A stretch of 5,981 nucleotides of DNA from Firmicutes bacterium UBA1535 (lineage in GTDB: Bacteria > Bacillota > Clostridia > Tissierellales > Sedimentibacteraceae): assembly GCA_002323775.1 (NCBI GenBank), contig DCPV01000091.1, positions 16,431 to 22,411 of the forward strand, read 5' to 3'. This document shows, in pieces, positions 1-5,899 of this stretch (position 1 is its first letter; each line of letters opens with the position of its first letter). The translations under genes and the position numbers were made by a program. Below the pieces are notes generated by a model. That model was not told the DNA's origin. It made no database searches and was given only the letters and a program-made list of their open reading frames with translations.

Positions 1-338
1 ATATTTGATTCTGTGTTTGTATTCTCATTAAAAATTGGTTCTAATTTTGGAGAATATTTAGTATATACCATGGTTTTAACCTTTTCTATACCATCTATCT
101 CTGAAATTATACTTTCTAATTTTTTTTCTAATGAGGATACATATTCATCATAATTATATCCACCTGCCTTGTCGCCTCCCGCCTCTGATAATTTAGATAT
201 TTCTGGTGTATCATTTGATAAAATATCTGTCTTTAGCATGAGTGCTACCACTATAAGCAAGATAAAGAAACAAAAAGTGTAAAGTAATTTTTTATTTGTT
301 TTTAATATGTTTAAAAAATCCTCAGCTTTTTTAAACAT
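1..338 (-). CDS. spoIIIAG: Stage III sporulation protein AG (SpoIIIAG), N-terminal part, cut by window edge
   Basis: This is the first 112 codons of SpoIIIAG, open to the left edge; family members are usually about 200-230 residues, so roughly half is missing. SpoIIIAG is a bitopic mother-cell membrane protein. Its extracellular ring-building domain forms a large ring of the mother cell-forespore channel. Visible here are a short basic cytoplasmic N-terminus (1-16), one membrane segment (about 17-36), a Gly/Asp/Ser linker (41-62), and from residue 63 a stretch rich in charged helix residues containing LEKKLESIISEIDGIEKVK. That stretch matches the conserved start of the family's ring-building fold. 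The ATG at 338 is chosen because a near-perfect Shine-Dalgarno (AGGAGGG, 350-344) lies 5 nt upstream. Two further in-frame ATGs, at 389 and 362, lack such a site. The gene follows spoIIIAF after a 74-nt gap and is presumably in the same operon. Identification rests on the ring-domain motif, the topology and the operon position. Confidence 0.9.
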   Translation of the reverse strand, partial: MFKKAEDFLNILKTNKKLLYTFCFFILLIVVALMLKTDILSNDTPEISKLSEAGGDKAGGYNYDEYVSSLEKKLESIISEIDGIEKVKTMVYTKYSPKLEPIFNENTNTESN

Positions 339-412
339 GTTATCCCTCCTTTTTATTCTCATGATACAAATTTTATAGAAATAACTCATGAGTTTATTGT
401 CTAGTTGTTTAC

Positions 413-874
413 TCAAAATGTAATTTCAACATTTTCGCTATCTACTTTAAAAATATTTGAAATATTATTCTTTAAACTATCTTGCTCCTTCATATCTAAG
501 GTCTTATTTATGTAAACCTTTACTGTCAATTTCATTTCGTCAGCAAAGATTAAGCTTATATCTTTTATAACCTCCTCTCCCTCATATAAATCTTTGTTAA
601 TTAATGATATAAAGCTTTTTTCAGACTCTGAAAGCCTGATTTCTCTTTCATAGTTTTTATTGCTCAGCTGATTTTCCATACTATCAAAGTTAAAATCAAA
701 GAAGTCATCTAAGGAAATAGCAGCCTTTAATACTAGACTATTGAAAATATATATAAATAAAAATAATTTTATTACTATTCTGCAATATTTTCCTGTTTTT
801 CCCTCAGGAAATATTATCATCACTAGGTTTATAAATAGTATAAATATCAGTATATTAAGAATTATTTCTCTCAT
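413..874 (-). CDS. spoIIIAF: Stage III sporulation protein AF (SpoIIIAF)
   Basis: A 153-residue membrane protein of the SpoIIIA channel. Two N-terminal membrane segments (about 4-21 and 31-50) are separated by a short loop, FPEGKTGKYCR (22-32). The loop fits the P-x-G-K-x-x-K-Y signature seen at this point in SpoIIIAF proteins. A soluble domain follows (about 55-153), and its last 70 residues (charged helix, beta strand LTVKVYI at 116-122, helix, final strand) resemble the ring-building fold known for this family. In known systems this domain lies between the two membranes surrounding the forespore. The gene starts 23 nt after the spoIIIAE stop. A GGGAGG site (891-886) sits 11 nt before the ATG; this is slightly long, but no other start codon is available in frame. 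Length agrees with the usual 150-210 residues, at the short end. Confidence 0.92.
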   Translation of the reverse strand: MREIILNILIFILFINLVMIIFPEGKTGKYCRIVIKLFLFIYIFNSLVLKAAISLDDFFDFNFDSMENQLSNKNYEREIRLSESEKSFISLINKDLYEGEEVIKDISLIFADEMKLTVKVYINKTLDMKEQDSLKNNISNIFKVDSENVEITF

Positions 875-897
875 TTCTATCTTAACCTCCCACCTAA

Positions 898-2046
898 TTA
901 TCCAAATATATTGTTTAAATAACTAAGCATTATTGAATAATACGAAGTTAAAATAATTACCGGAGTCAATAAACAAATAAGATAGATGTACATAATATCT
1001 GAAAGCTCTTTCAGCAAGTTTGATATGCTCTCGTTAAAGGTTTCAGCAAAGGCGGCGGTTATTTTGTATAAAATAAATATTATAAAAAGTTTTATTATAG
1101 TTCCCCCAAATATTGAGAAAATGAATAAGATTATAACAAATCCAGCGATATCCTTAATAAAGAGGATACTTTTAGCAAATAGTCCAAAGAAATTATTTAT
1201 CGCATTGCCAACCATAGGTATTGATGAAGGTGATACAGCTTTAACTGCATTGATAAATAAATTATCTGTTTTATAATATATATATCCTTGTACAGAAAAA
1301 TTTATGACAACAACAATTATATATAAGGATAAAATTATTAAGGAAGCTTTTTTTAAGAACTGGTACAAAAGCTTTGCATTAACTAATTTGCTGATATTAT
1401 TTATGAGAATTATTGCAATCAAAACTATTGTCATGATTTCCACAAAATTATATATAAAGTTAGCTGTCATACCTACAACATGCTGAGAATACCTTTGGAA
1501 AAATTCTAAAAGCCCGATTTTACCAAAGCTAACCATAAACGCAAGGAAAAGGCTGTTTATATTTTGAGTAATTTCATTAAACTTGATAAATTCATTTTTT
1601 AGGCTATTCTTGACAAAACTTATATCCTTTGCAGCCATTATGAATACAATAAGTATTGATATAAACACAACTATGTCGGAAACATTATTGCTGCTGATTT
1701 CCTCGGAAAAATATTTTACGATAGTTAAAATAATACAAACTATTAAAATATTGATAGAGCTAAGGATTGTTTGTTTTAAAAAGTCTTTTTCGTTTTTAAA
1801 CTGGTATGATAGAAAATCTAATATATTAAAACTTATCTTTCCTTTTAATGCGTCATTTATCAACTGCTTTATTGTAATATTTTTACTTTCAAAATAATCG
1901 CTTGTACCTCTTAAATAGTTGTCAAATTCATTAGTATTCACCGAGTCAAGAGCTTTTTGCATATAATCATCAGCTGCAAATATAAAGTTGAAATTAGAAA
2001 ATATTATTAAATATATAATTATAAAAATTATGTATTTTTTTATCAT
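898..2046 (-). CDS. spoIIIAE: Stage III sporulation protein AE (SpoIIIAE)
   Basis: A 382-residue polytopic membrane protein, close to the roughly 400 residues usual for SpoIIIAE. The N-terminus looks like a cleavable signal peptide (1-24: basic KK, hydrophobic core, cleavage after FIFA). An extracytoplasmic stretch follows (about 25-90), then about seven or eight hydrophobic segments (approximately 92-112, 121-140, 161-181, 195-216, 232-253, 285-310, 312-334, 350-375). The family signature is the region around SPSSIPMVGNAINNFFGLF (272-290), with the hydrophobic block and YKITAAFAE (327-335) after it. SpoIIIAE is regarded as the main multi-spanning membrane component of the mother cell-forespore channel, possibly playing a role like export-gate proteins; that role is inferred in the literature and not shown here. 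AAAGGA (2062-2057) lies 10 nt before the ATG. The gene starts 20 nt after spoIIIAD stops, which supports co-transcription. Confidence 0.95.
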   Translation of the reverse strand: MIKKYIIFIIIYLIIFSNFNFIFAADDYMQKALDSVNTNEFDNYLRGTSDYFESKNITIKQLINDALKGKISFNILDFLSYQFKNEKDFLKQTILSSINILIVCIILTIVKYFSEEISSNNVSDIVVFISILIVFIMAAKDISFVKNSLKNEFIKFNEITQNINSLFLAFMVSFGKIGLLEFFQRYSQHVVGMTANFIYNFVEIMTIVLIAIILINNISKLVNAKLLYQFLKKASLIILSLYIIVVVINFSVQGYIYYKTDNLFINAVKAVSPSSIPMVGNAINNFFGLFAKSILFIKDIAGFVIILFIFSIFGGTIIKLFIIFILYKITAAFAETFNESISNLLKELSDIMYIYLICLLTPVIILTSYYSIMLSYLNNIFG

Positions 2047-2066
2047 AATAAGTATATCCTTTCTAT

Positions 2067-2456
2067 TTATCTGTTTACCAATAAATACACCTCATCAATA
2101 AATTTTAGTATCACGTTGAATGAATATACTAAAATTATAAGCTTACCTGACATTTCAATTTTTTTTCCTATAGATTCATAATCTAAGTCCTTGCATATCA
2201 GTGACACAAAGTCACAAATGTAAGCAATACCAACTATTTTTAAAAGCAAGCTGAAATTATCTATTTTAATATTATAGTTTTTAAAAACATTGAACATATT
2301 GCTTATATGTCCTTTTAATTCAGTAAAAATAAGTAAAACAGCAACTATCCCAAAGATTAGTATAAAATATAGCTTATATTCTTCATTTACCTTTGATATT
2401 AGCATGCTTAAAAGAATAGCTATAACAGCAATAAATATAATTTTCATCAGTAACAT
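2067..2456 (-). CDS. spoIIIAD: Stage III sporulation protein AD (SpoIIIAD)
   Basis: A 129-residue membrane protein with the usual SpoIIIAD length and layout. Four hydrophobic segments lie at about 4-21, 28-46, 70-88 and 103-120. The conserved core KIVGIAYICDFVSLICKDL (73-91), followed by the acidic/basic helix ESIGKKIEMSGKLIIL (94-109), is characteristic of the family. SpoIIIAD is an integral component of the channel that lets the mother cell support the forespore after engulfment; no enzymatic activity is known. The ATG at 2456 is supported by AAAGGA (2470-2465) 8 nt upstream. A second in-frame ATG (codon 4, at 2447) is less well spaced. The gene lies 82 nt after spoIIIAC, a wider gap than is common within this operon, and 20 nt before spoIIIAE. 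Confidence 0.95.
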   Translation of the reverse strand: MLLMKIIFIAVIAILLSMLISKVNEEYKLYFILIFGIVAVLLIFTELKGHISNMFNVFKNYNIKIDNFSLLLKIVGIAYICDFVSLICKDLDYESIGKKIEMSGKLIILVYSFNVILKFIDEVYLLVNR

Positions 2457-2521
2457 TTTTCATTTCCTTTCAATTCATGGCAATTTGTTAAGGACAATAT
2501 TATAGTATAATTCAAATATAT

Positions 2522-2536
2522 TCAGATAAAATCTGA
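2522..2536 (-). repeat. Short hairpin just after the spoIIIAC stop codon
   Basis: A perfect 6-bp inverted repeat, TCAGAT / ATCTGA, separated by 3 nt, lies 2 nt beyond the spoIIIAC TGA. There is no U-tract after it on the minus strand, so it is not a typical terminator. It could mark an mRNA processing or stabilising element between spoIIIAC and spoIIIAD, or be chance in AT-rich DNA. The rest of the 82-nt gap (2457-2538) holds AT-rich sequence and the spoIIIAD ribosome binding site. Confidence 0.3.
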
Positions 2537-2538
2537 CA

Positions 2539-2736
2539 TCAATAAATATTAAACATAGTCTTAACTTCATTAAAAAGCTGGTTTAGCATGCTTAATATGA
2601 TTGCCATAACCACTATTACCCCTGCTATTGTGACAAACATTGCTTGCTCCTCCCTCTTAGTCTGCGAAAGTATTTGAGTAAAAATTGCTATTATAAGTCC
2701 TATTGCTCCAACCTTAAAAATAATATTTATATCCAT
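2539..2736 (-). CDS. spoIIIAC: Stage III sporulation protein AC (SpoIIIAC)
   Basis: A 65-residue protein with two membrane segments (about 6-23 and 33-55), matching the size and hairpin topology of SpoIIIAC. The loop and second helix contain the family signature QTKREEQAMFVTIAGVIVV (25-43). SpoIIIAC and SpoIIIAD are small integral membrane proteins of the SpoIIIA channel complex; their exact function is not known. A GGAGG site (2745-2741) precedes the ATG by 4 nt. The next residues upstream are unlike SpoIIIAC, and the 93-nt gap to spoIIIAB holds no family-like sequence. This is the best-conserved small protein of the operon, so the call is secure despite its length. Confidence 0.95.
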   Translation of the reverse strand: MDINIIFKVGAIGLIIAIFTQILSQTKREEQAMFVTIAGVIVVMAIILSMLNQLFNEVKTMFNIY

Positions 2737-2829
2737 ACAACCTCCGTATTCACATACTTATGAATTTTTTTCGTAAATCCAGATTTCTCAATCCTTGTAT
2801 ATTAGTACTTGTTTTAAACATTTTGGGTT

Positions 2830-3345
2830 TTATATTAAAACTATTGCAATAAGACTACCTATTAGAAAAGACAGCTTATTTAACAATTTTTTTCTTTCTT
2901 TATACTCATGTTCATACTCATTTATGTATTTATCAACATCATTTTTTAAAAATGAAAGCTTATTATCCAATACATCAGACATTGAGCTTCCATAAAATTC
3001 CATTATCTTGCTTATTTTCGAATTAAACTCAGGTGCTGAGCCTATTTGCTCATTTACATATGTATCAAAGCTCTCATTCTTTGCTAATCCATCCTTTAAG
3101 TCTATAAATAATTTATTAAAAACTGATTTTACATTTTCATACTTAAATGTATAGCTTGACAATATCTCCTCAAAAGACATTTTCATTAAGCAGGAGTAAA
3201 TTCTTAAAAACTCTACGAAGTCAGAGGATTCCTTCATCATGCTTAGCTTTTTATCTTCGACTTGAAAAAATAACATAAACATAATTTTAGTTGTGATTAT
3301 AATAAAGCAAAATATTATTATTTTAATTATCATATATATGTCCAT
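2830..3345 (-). CDS. spoIIIAB: Stage III sporulation protein AB (SpoIIIAB)
   Basis: A 171-residue protein, the usual length of SpoIIIAB. A membrane segment at the N-terminus (about 6-27) is followed by a helical cytoplasmic domain (30-155), then a second hydrophobic stretch at the very C-terminus (KLLNKLSFLIGSLIAIVLI, 153-171). This order is typical of the family. The helical domain includes a Phe/Leu-rich segment (43-64, VEFLRIYSCLMKMSFEEILSSY) where relatives carry their first long helix. SpoIIIAB is structurally related to the platform protein GspF of type II secretion and is thought to couple the SpoIIIAA ATPase to the channel; that is family knowledge. Sequence similarity by eye is weaker than for its neighbours, so operon position carries part of the call. 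The start is uncertain: the ATG at 3345 has only GGGG 1 nt upstream. The ATG at codon 5 (3333-3331) has a weak GGA 7 nt upstream and overlaps the stop of a small upstream reading frame as ATGA. Confidence 0.88.
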   Translation of the reverse strand: MDIYMIIKIIIFCFIIITTKIMFMLFFQVEDKKLSMMKESSDFVEFLRIYSCLMKMSFEEILSSYTFKYENVKSVFNKLFIDLKDGLAKNESFDTYVNEQIGSAPEFNSKISKIMEFYGSSMSDVLDNKLSFLKNDVDKYINEYEHEYKERKKLLNKLSFLIGSLIAIVLI

Positions 3346-3416
3346 GCCCCGATTAACTCAAATGTTATAAAATATTTGAGCATTGACTCGGTGCAAATCC
3401 TTTCTTTATTTGTCAT
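3330..3416 (-). CDS. Possible 28-codon leader or coupling ORF between spoIIIAA and spoIIIAB
   Basis: An open frame of 28 codons runs from ATG 3416 to TGA 3330, almost filling the gap between spoIIIAA and spoIIIAB. Its start lies 4 nt after the spoIIIAA stop. GAGG (3429-3426), inside the last codons of spoIIIAA, sits 9 nt upstream, which is good spacing. Its stop overlaps the fifth codon of spoIIIAB as ATGA, a layout typical of translational coupling. The product would begin MTNKERICTES and end with a hydrophobic stretch (LKYFITFELIGAWTYI). I recognise no family. The frame may be coincidental, and only conservation in relatives or ribosome profiling would settle it. Confidence 0.2.
   Translation of the reverse strand: MTNKERICTESMLKYFITFELIGAWTYI
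3357..3380 (-). repeat. Inverted repeat ahead of spoIIIAB
   Basis: The arms CTCAAAT and ATTTGAG are perfectly complementary over 7 bp, separated by 10 nt. In the minus-strand RNA two further A-U pairs can form inside, past one mismatch. The structure lies 12 nt upstream of the annotated spoIIIAB ATG, within the 75-nt spoIIIAA-spoIIIAB gap. It has no U-tract and is not a terminator. It could modulate access to the poorly marked spoIIIAB start, but this is speculation. Confidence 0.3.
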
Positions 3417-3420
3417 TTAG

Positions 3421-4371
3421 TTAAGCCTCGAACTTTCCCGATATATTATCATACACCTGTTTTATGGAGACAGGTGTTTTATCATTAAGAACAATAATTC
3501 TTTCAATAAAGCCACTGATTAATATATTTTTAATATAAATATTTTTAAACAAGTCCTCGACACAGCTTGCATGAGCGGTACTTATAATGCTTACTCCACT
3601 TTTAAGGGCATATTGAATGATGTCAAAATCCTCTGCTGAGCCAAGCTCATCTGATATTATAATTCTTGGAGCAAGCGAACGAATACTAATGCTAAAGCCT
3701 TCCTTTTTCATGCAATAAGACAGTATATCCGTTCTTGAACCAAGGTAAAATTGTGGAACTCCATTATGTATAGCTGCTATCTCACCTCTTTCATCTATAA
3801 CGCTTATATCGCATGCGTTGAACTGAGGATTGCTGAAGCCATCACTTAGATTTCTGGCTAAATCTCTTATACAGGTGGTTTTACCAGATAATGGTATGCC
3901 TGCAATCAGAGTATTATAAATACTATTGCTGTTCTTAACAATATATTTTATAATTTTATTGGAGCAATTTATAAAATCTCTTGCAATTCTAATATTTAAA
4001 GAGGTTATATTTTTAAAGCCTTTAAATTCATTTTTTTCGTATAAGCAGTCACCGCTCAAGCCGACTCTATGTCCACCTTCTATGGTCAAAAAAGCTTTTT
4101 CAATTTCCTTTTCATAAGCATGTATGGAATTTGAAGTTAAAGCAGCAATAGTTGAAGCAATATCACCTTTATTTATTTTGTAAAAATCATCTGTATATGA
4201 TTTAGATATTTTTCCATAGCTTATAAAATAGTCTCCTGTAGAGCTTTTTAGAAATATAGGACAATTAATTCTTATCCTAAGCTCATAAACAGTGTTTAAT
4301 ACATCTTCACTTTGGCTTAGTAAAATATCTCTTATATTTGTATTTACATATTTTGATATTTGGGATATCAT
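3421..4371 (-). CDS. spoIIIAA: Stage III sporulation protein AA (SpoIIIAA), channel motor ATPase
   Basis: SpoIIIAA is the cytoplasmic ATPase that powers the SpoIIIA mother cell-forespore channel. It belongs to the type II/IV secretion ATPase group. From the ATG at 4371 the protein has 316 residues, fitting the family's roughly 310. The N-terminal domain carries YELRIRINCPIFL (29-41; relatives have L-E-E-I-R-L-R) and EGGHRVGLSG (98-107). The ATPase core shows Walker A GIPLSGKTT (158-166), the family motif VIDERGEIAA (191-200), GSRTDIL (211-217), a Walker B-like RIIISDELGSAEDF (236-249) and a His-box STAHA (264-268). All key residues are present, so the enzyme should be active. The open frame extends 23 codons further to a TTG at 4440, but AGGAGG (4386-4381) 9 nt before ATG 4371 decides the start. 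The gene follows a terminator and so opens a new transcription unit, in which all downstream genes are spoIIIA. Confidence 0.96.
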   Translation of the reverse strand: MISQISKYVNTNIRDILLSQSEDVLNTVYELRIRINCPIFLKSSTGDYFISYGKISKSYTDDFYKINKGDIASTIAALTSNSIHAYEKEIEKAFLTIEGGHRVGLSGDCLYEKNEFKGFKNITSLNIRIARDFINCSNKIIKYIVKNSNSIYNTLIAGIPLSGKTTCIRDLARNLSDGFSNPQFNACDISVIDERGEIAAIHNGVPQFYLGSRTDILSYCMKKEGFSISIRSLAPRIIISDELGSAEDFDIIQYALKSGVSIISTAHASCVEDLFKNIYIKNILISGFIERIIVLNDKTPVSIKQVYDNISGKFEA

Positions 4372-4380
4372 ATTTATTCG

Positions 4381-4386
4381 CCTCCT
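4381..4386 (-). promoter_or_regulatory. Ribosome binding site fixing the spoIIIAA start
   Basis: A perfect AGGAGG lies 9 nt upstream of the ATG at 4371. It shows that translation begins there and not at the TTG 23 codons upstream, because the site itself lies inside the extended frame. Confidence 0.85.
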
Positions 4387-4462
4387 TTGTAAAATTTCTT
4401 TCATACAATATAATATTTCAAGATAGCTTGTATATGACAAAAATTTAGTACAAAGTGTAAAT

Positions 4463-4497
4463 AAAAAAAAGCCTAAGAATATATCTTAAGCTTTTTT
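4463..4497 (-). terminator. Rho-independent terminator of the sigma/anti-sigma unit
   Basis: On the minus strand the stem GCTTAAGA / TCTTAGGC (4491-4484 and 4478-4471, one G-U wobble) encloses a 5-nt loop, TATAT. Eight Ts (4470-4463) follow it, and six As (4497-4492) that can extend the stem by pairing with the U-tract precede it. It begins 6 nt after the anti-sigma gene's stop, where a terminator is expected. On the plus strand the wobble becomes a C-A mismatch, although six Ts also follow, so it could act weakly in both directions. It separates the ECF module from the spoIIIA operon. Confidence 0.85.
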
Positions 4498-4503
4498 ACT
4501 TTT

Positions 4504-5334
4504 CTATTCAATAACAAATTCAAACATTCCTGCCGCTCCAGCAGCAATTTCATACTTATTAAAAACAACAACTATATTATTATCAGTGTTTATATAAAAA
4601 CTCCTGTCAGGTGTTATTAAGTCGCTTATATCAACATCGTCAAACAGAAAAAACTTTCTTTCATCATCTAAATTTTCAATTTGCCTTTTAATTTGCTGAA
4701 GAACTATTTCTTTGTAATTCGGACCTAGTAAATCTCTAAGTGTTATCTCTCTCCCACTAATAAGATCAATATTATAATAGTAGGTATCTTGATATGCACT
4801 TGCAGATGTTTCAAATTTAGTTATTATAAACGATACATGATTTTCATCAGAGCTTTTAATTTCATAATCGATGTTTACTTCAATTGGTCTAAATTCTTCT
4901 GGCTTACCACCTGTATCTACAAAGGCATCATAAAATTCTTGAGCCCTTATCTCAAACTCATCTATGGCATCCTGCATTGTTTTTCTAATTTTGTAATTAA
5001 TTCTATTTTCCAAGTCAGTATTTCCTGTGATATTTATGTTTGGAATTTTTACATTCATAATTTTCTTACTATCTTTAGTATCGAACTCTTTAAATGTAAA
5101 TACTCTGCATATTTCATTTAATATTGGTATATCTCGCATAGATTCTGCAAATGCAGAATTTGTATTAATCAGCAATATAAAAATTGCAAAGCTTGCCGCT
5201 ATAGAAATTAAACTTTTTTTATAAGGAAGTACTCTCCTGCTATGAGTTCCTCTATAAATTGCTTGATTTACTCTGCTATCTAAATCTTCAGGTATAGGTG
5301 TTTTTTCATGGATATCTTTTAATAATTTTTTCAT
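4504..5334 (-). CDS. RsiV-like membrane anti-sigma factor with DUF3298 sensor domain
   Basis: A 276-residue single-pass protein predicted to hold the neighbouring ECF sigma factor inactive at the membrane. The cytoplasmic part (1-38) should bind sigma. One membrane segment (about 41-58) is followed by NSAFAESMRDIPILNEICRV (59-78). Relatives have an almost identical pattern there (SAFA, then IP-hydrophobic), and the Ala-x-Ala-like SAFA resembles a signal peptidase site. The extracytoplasmic domain follows the RsiV/PdaC plan: a helix rich in charged residues (105-140), then strands. The C-terminal DUF3298 part runs from YYYNIDLISGREITLRDLL (185-203) to VVVFNKYEIAAGAAGMFEF (255-273). In B. subtilis RsiV binds lysozyme and is then cleaved by signal peptidase and a site-2 protease; the same input here is inference. 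Start choice: GGAGG (5344-5340) lies 5 nt before ATG 5334. An in-frame ATG at 5346 with a weaker AAGG is possible and gives 280 residues. The sigma gene ends 21 nt upstream. Confidence 0.88.
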   Translation of the reverse strand: MKKLLKDIHEKTPIPEDLDSRVNQAIYRGTHSRRVLPYKKSLISIAASFAIFILLINTNSAFAESMRDIPILNEICRVFTFKEFDTKDSKKIMNVKIPNINITGNTDLENRINYKIRKTMQDAIDEFEIRAQEFYDAFVDTGGKPEEFRPIEVNIDYEIKSSDENHVSFIITKFETSASAYQDTYYYNIDLISGREITLRDLLGPNYKEIVLQQIKRQIENLDDERKFFLFDDVDISDLITPDRSFYINTDNNIVVVFNKYEIAAGAAGMFEFVIE

Positions 5335-5339
5335 AGTAT

Positions 5340-5344
5340 CCTCC
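5340..5344 (-). promoter_or_regulatory. Ribosome binding site favouring the ATG at 5334 for the anti-sigma gene
   Basis: GGAGG ends 5 nt before the ATG at 5334. It overlaps the alternative ATG at 5346-5344, whose own upstream signal is only AAGG (5357-5354, overlapping the sigma gene's stop codon). The shorter protein is therefore preferred. Confidence 0.6.
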
Positions 5345-5355
5345 ATCTCTTTGCC

Positions 5356-5877
5356 TTAAAATATATCAAATTCTTGTATATCTTCGTTTTTTAATTCACT
5401 TTTCAATATATCCAATGCTCTGTATAATCTTGATTTAACAGTATTTATATTAATTTTAAGAACATCGGCAATATCTGAAATTGTCATATCTTCGTAAAAC
5501 CTTAAAAGTATAATAGTTTTATACTTAATATCTAAATTGTCAATAGCTTTAAAAACAATGCCGGCAATCTCTTTCTTATCTATATCCGTATCGTTATAGG
5601 GAACATCATAACATTGCTCTACAAAAACTATTTTTTTATTCTTTCTAATATTAGTAATACATTCATTTATAAGTATTCTATAAAACCACGCTTTTAAGTA
5701 TTCCTTTTGCCTTAAAGTATGAATTTTTTCAAGGGCCTTTACTATAGTTTCCTGAACAACTTCAATCGATGCGTCAGTATTTTTCATATACCGATAAGCA
5801 AAGCGATAAAATCGTTCTTGATTTTCCTTAATAAATGGTATTATATCATCATATTTTGGGTTTAAGCTTTGAGTCAT
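5356..5877 (-). CDS. ECF (extracytoplasmic function) RNA polymerase sigma factor, SigV-like
   Basis: A 173-residue sigma factor with only regions 2 and 4, the normal ECF size. Region 2 spans about 14-80 and includes FYRFAYRYMKNTDASIEVVQ (23-42), ET-x-x-KALEKI (43-52, matching the usual V-Q-E-T core-binding helix) and AWFYRILINECI (63-74). Region 4 spans about 108-160, with LDIKYKTIILLRFYEDMTIS (115-134) and the helix-turn-helix ISDIADVLKININTVKSRLYRAL (133-155) that contacts the -35 element. It should direct polymerase to its own regulon once the downstream membrane anti-sigma factor releases it. Pairing with an RsiV-like partner suggests the SigV type, but region 4 alone does not prove orthology, so no symbol is given. 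AGGAG (5890-5886) lies 8 nt before the ATG. ECF genes are commonly autoregulated; no typical ECF promoter (-35 AAC, -10 CGT) was recognised upstream. Confidence 0.93.
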   Translation of the reverse strand: MTQSLNPKYDDIIPFIKENQERFYRFAYRYMKNTDASIEVVQETIVKALEKIHTLRQKEYLKAWFYRILINECITNIRKNKKIVFVEQCYDVPYNDTDIDKKEIAGIVFKAIDNLDIKYKTIILLRFYEDMTISDIADVLKININTVKSRLYRALDILKSELKNEDIQEFDIF

Positions 5878-5899
5878 TTAATTAGCTCCTAAACAAACT

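Noticed and set aside
339..389. Upstream in-frame ATGs at 389 and 362 that would lengthen SpoIIIAG by 17 or 8 residues
   Set aside because: Neither has a Shine-Dalgarno sequence, while AGGAGGG stands 5 nt before the ATG at 338. The extra residues would translate through that site.
383..394. 12-bp palindrome AACTCATGAGTT in the spoIIIAF-spoIIIAG gap
   Set aside because: It is short, mid-operon and without a U-tract or a second copy; only the core TCATGA recurs nearby. Probably chance.
986..1276. Plus-strand open frame opposite spoIIIAE, and similar plus-strand frames at 741-926, 1304-1486, 1583-1897, 2290-2505, 2795-2995, 3926-4117, 4789-5121 and 5027-5224
   Set aside because: Each lies opposite a well-supported minus-strand gene, and the translations (rich in Ile, Ser, Lys, Phe) resemble no family. 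They are shadows of the coding strand.
2457..2538. Internal promoter before spoIIIAD (TATAAT at mid-gap)
   Set aside because: TATAAT is only 5 nt from the TTGAAT upstream of it and no properly spaced -35 exists; AT-rich chance match.
4372..4440. 23-codon N-terminal extension of SpoIIIAA starting at a TTG
   Set aside because: A perfect AGGAGG lies within the extension, 9 nt before the ATG at 4371, and the extension has no SpoIIIAA-like sequence.
4427..4455. Sigma-E promoter with -10 TATACAAG before spoIIIAA
   Set aside because: No -35 element resembling ATATT is present at 14-15 bp, so it is not listed as a promoter.
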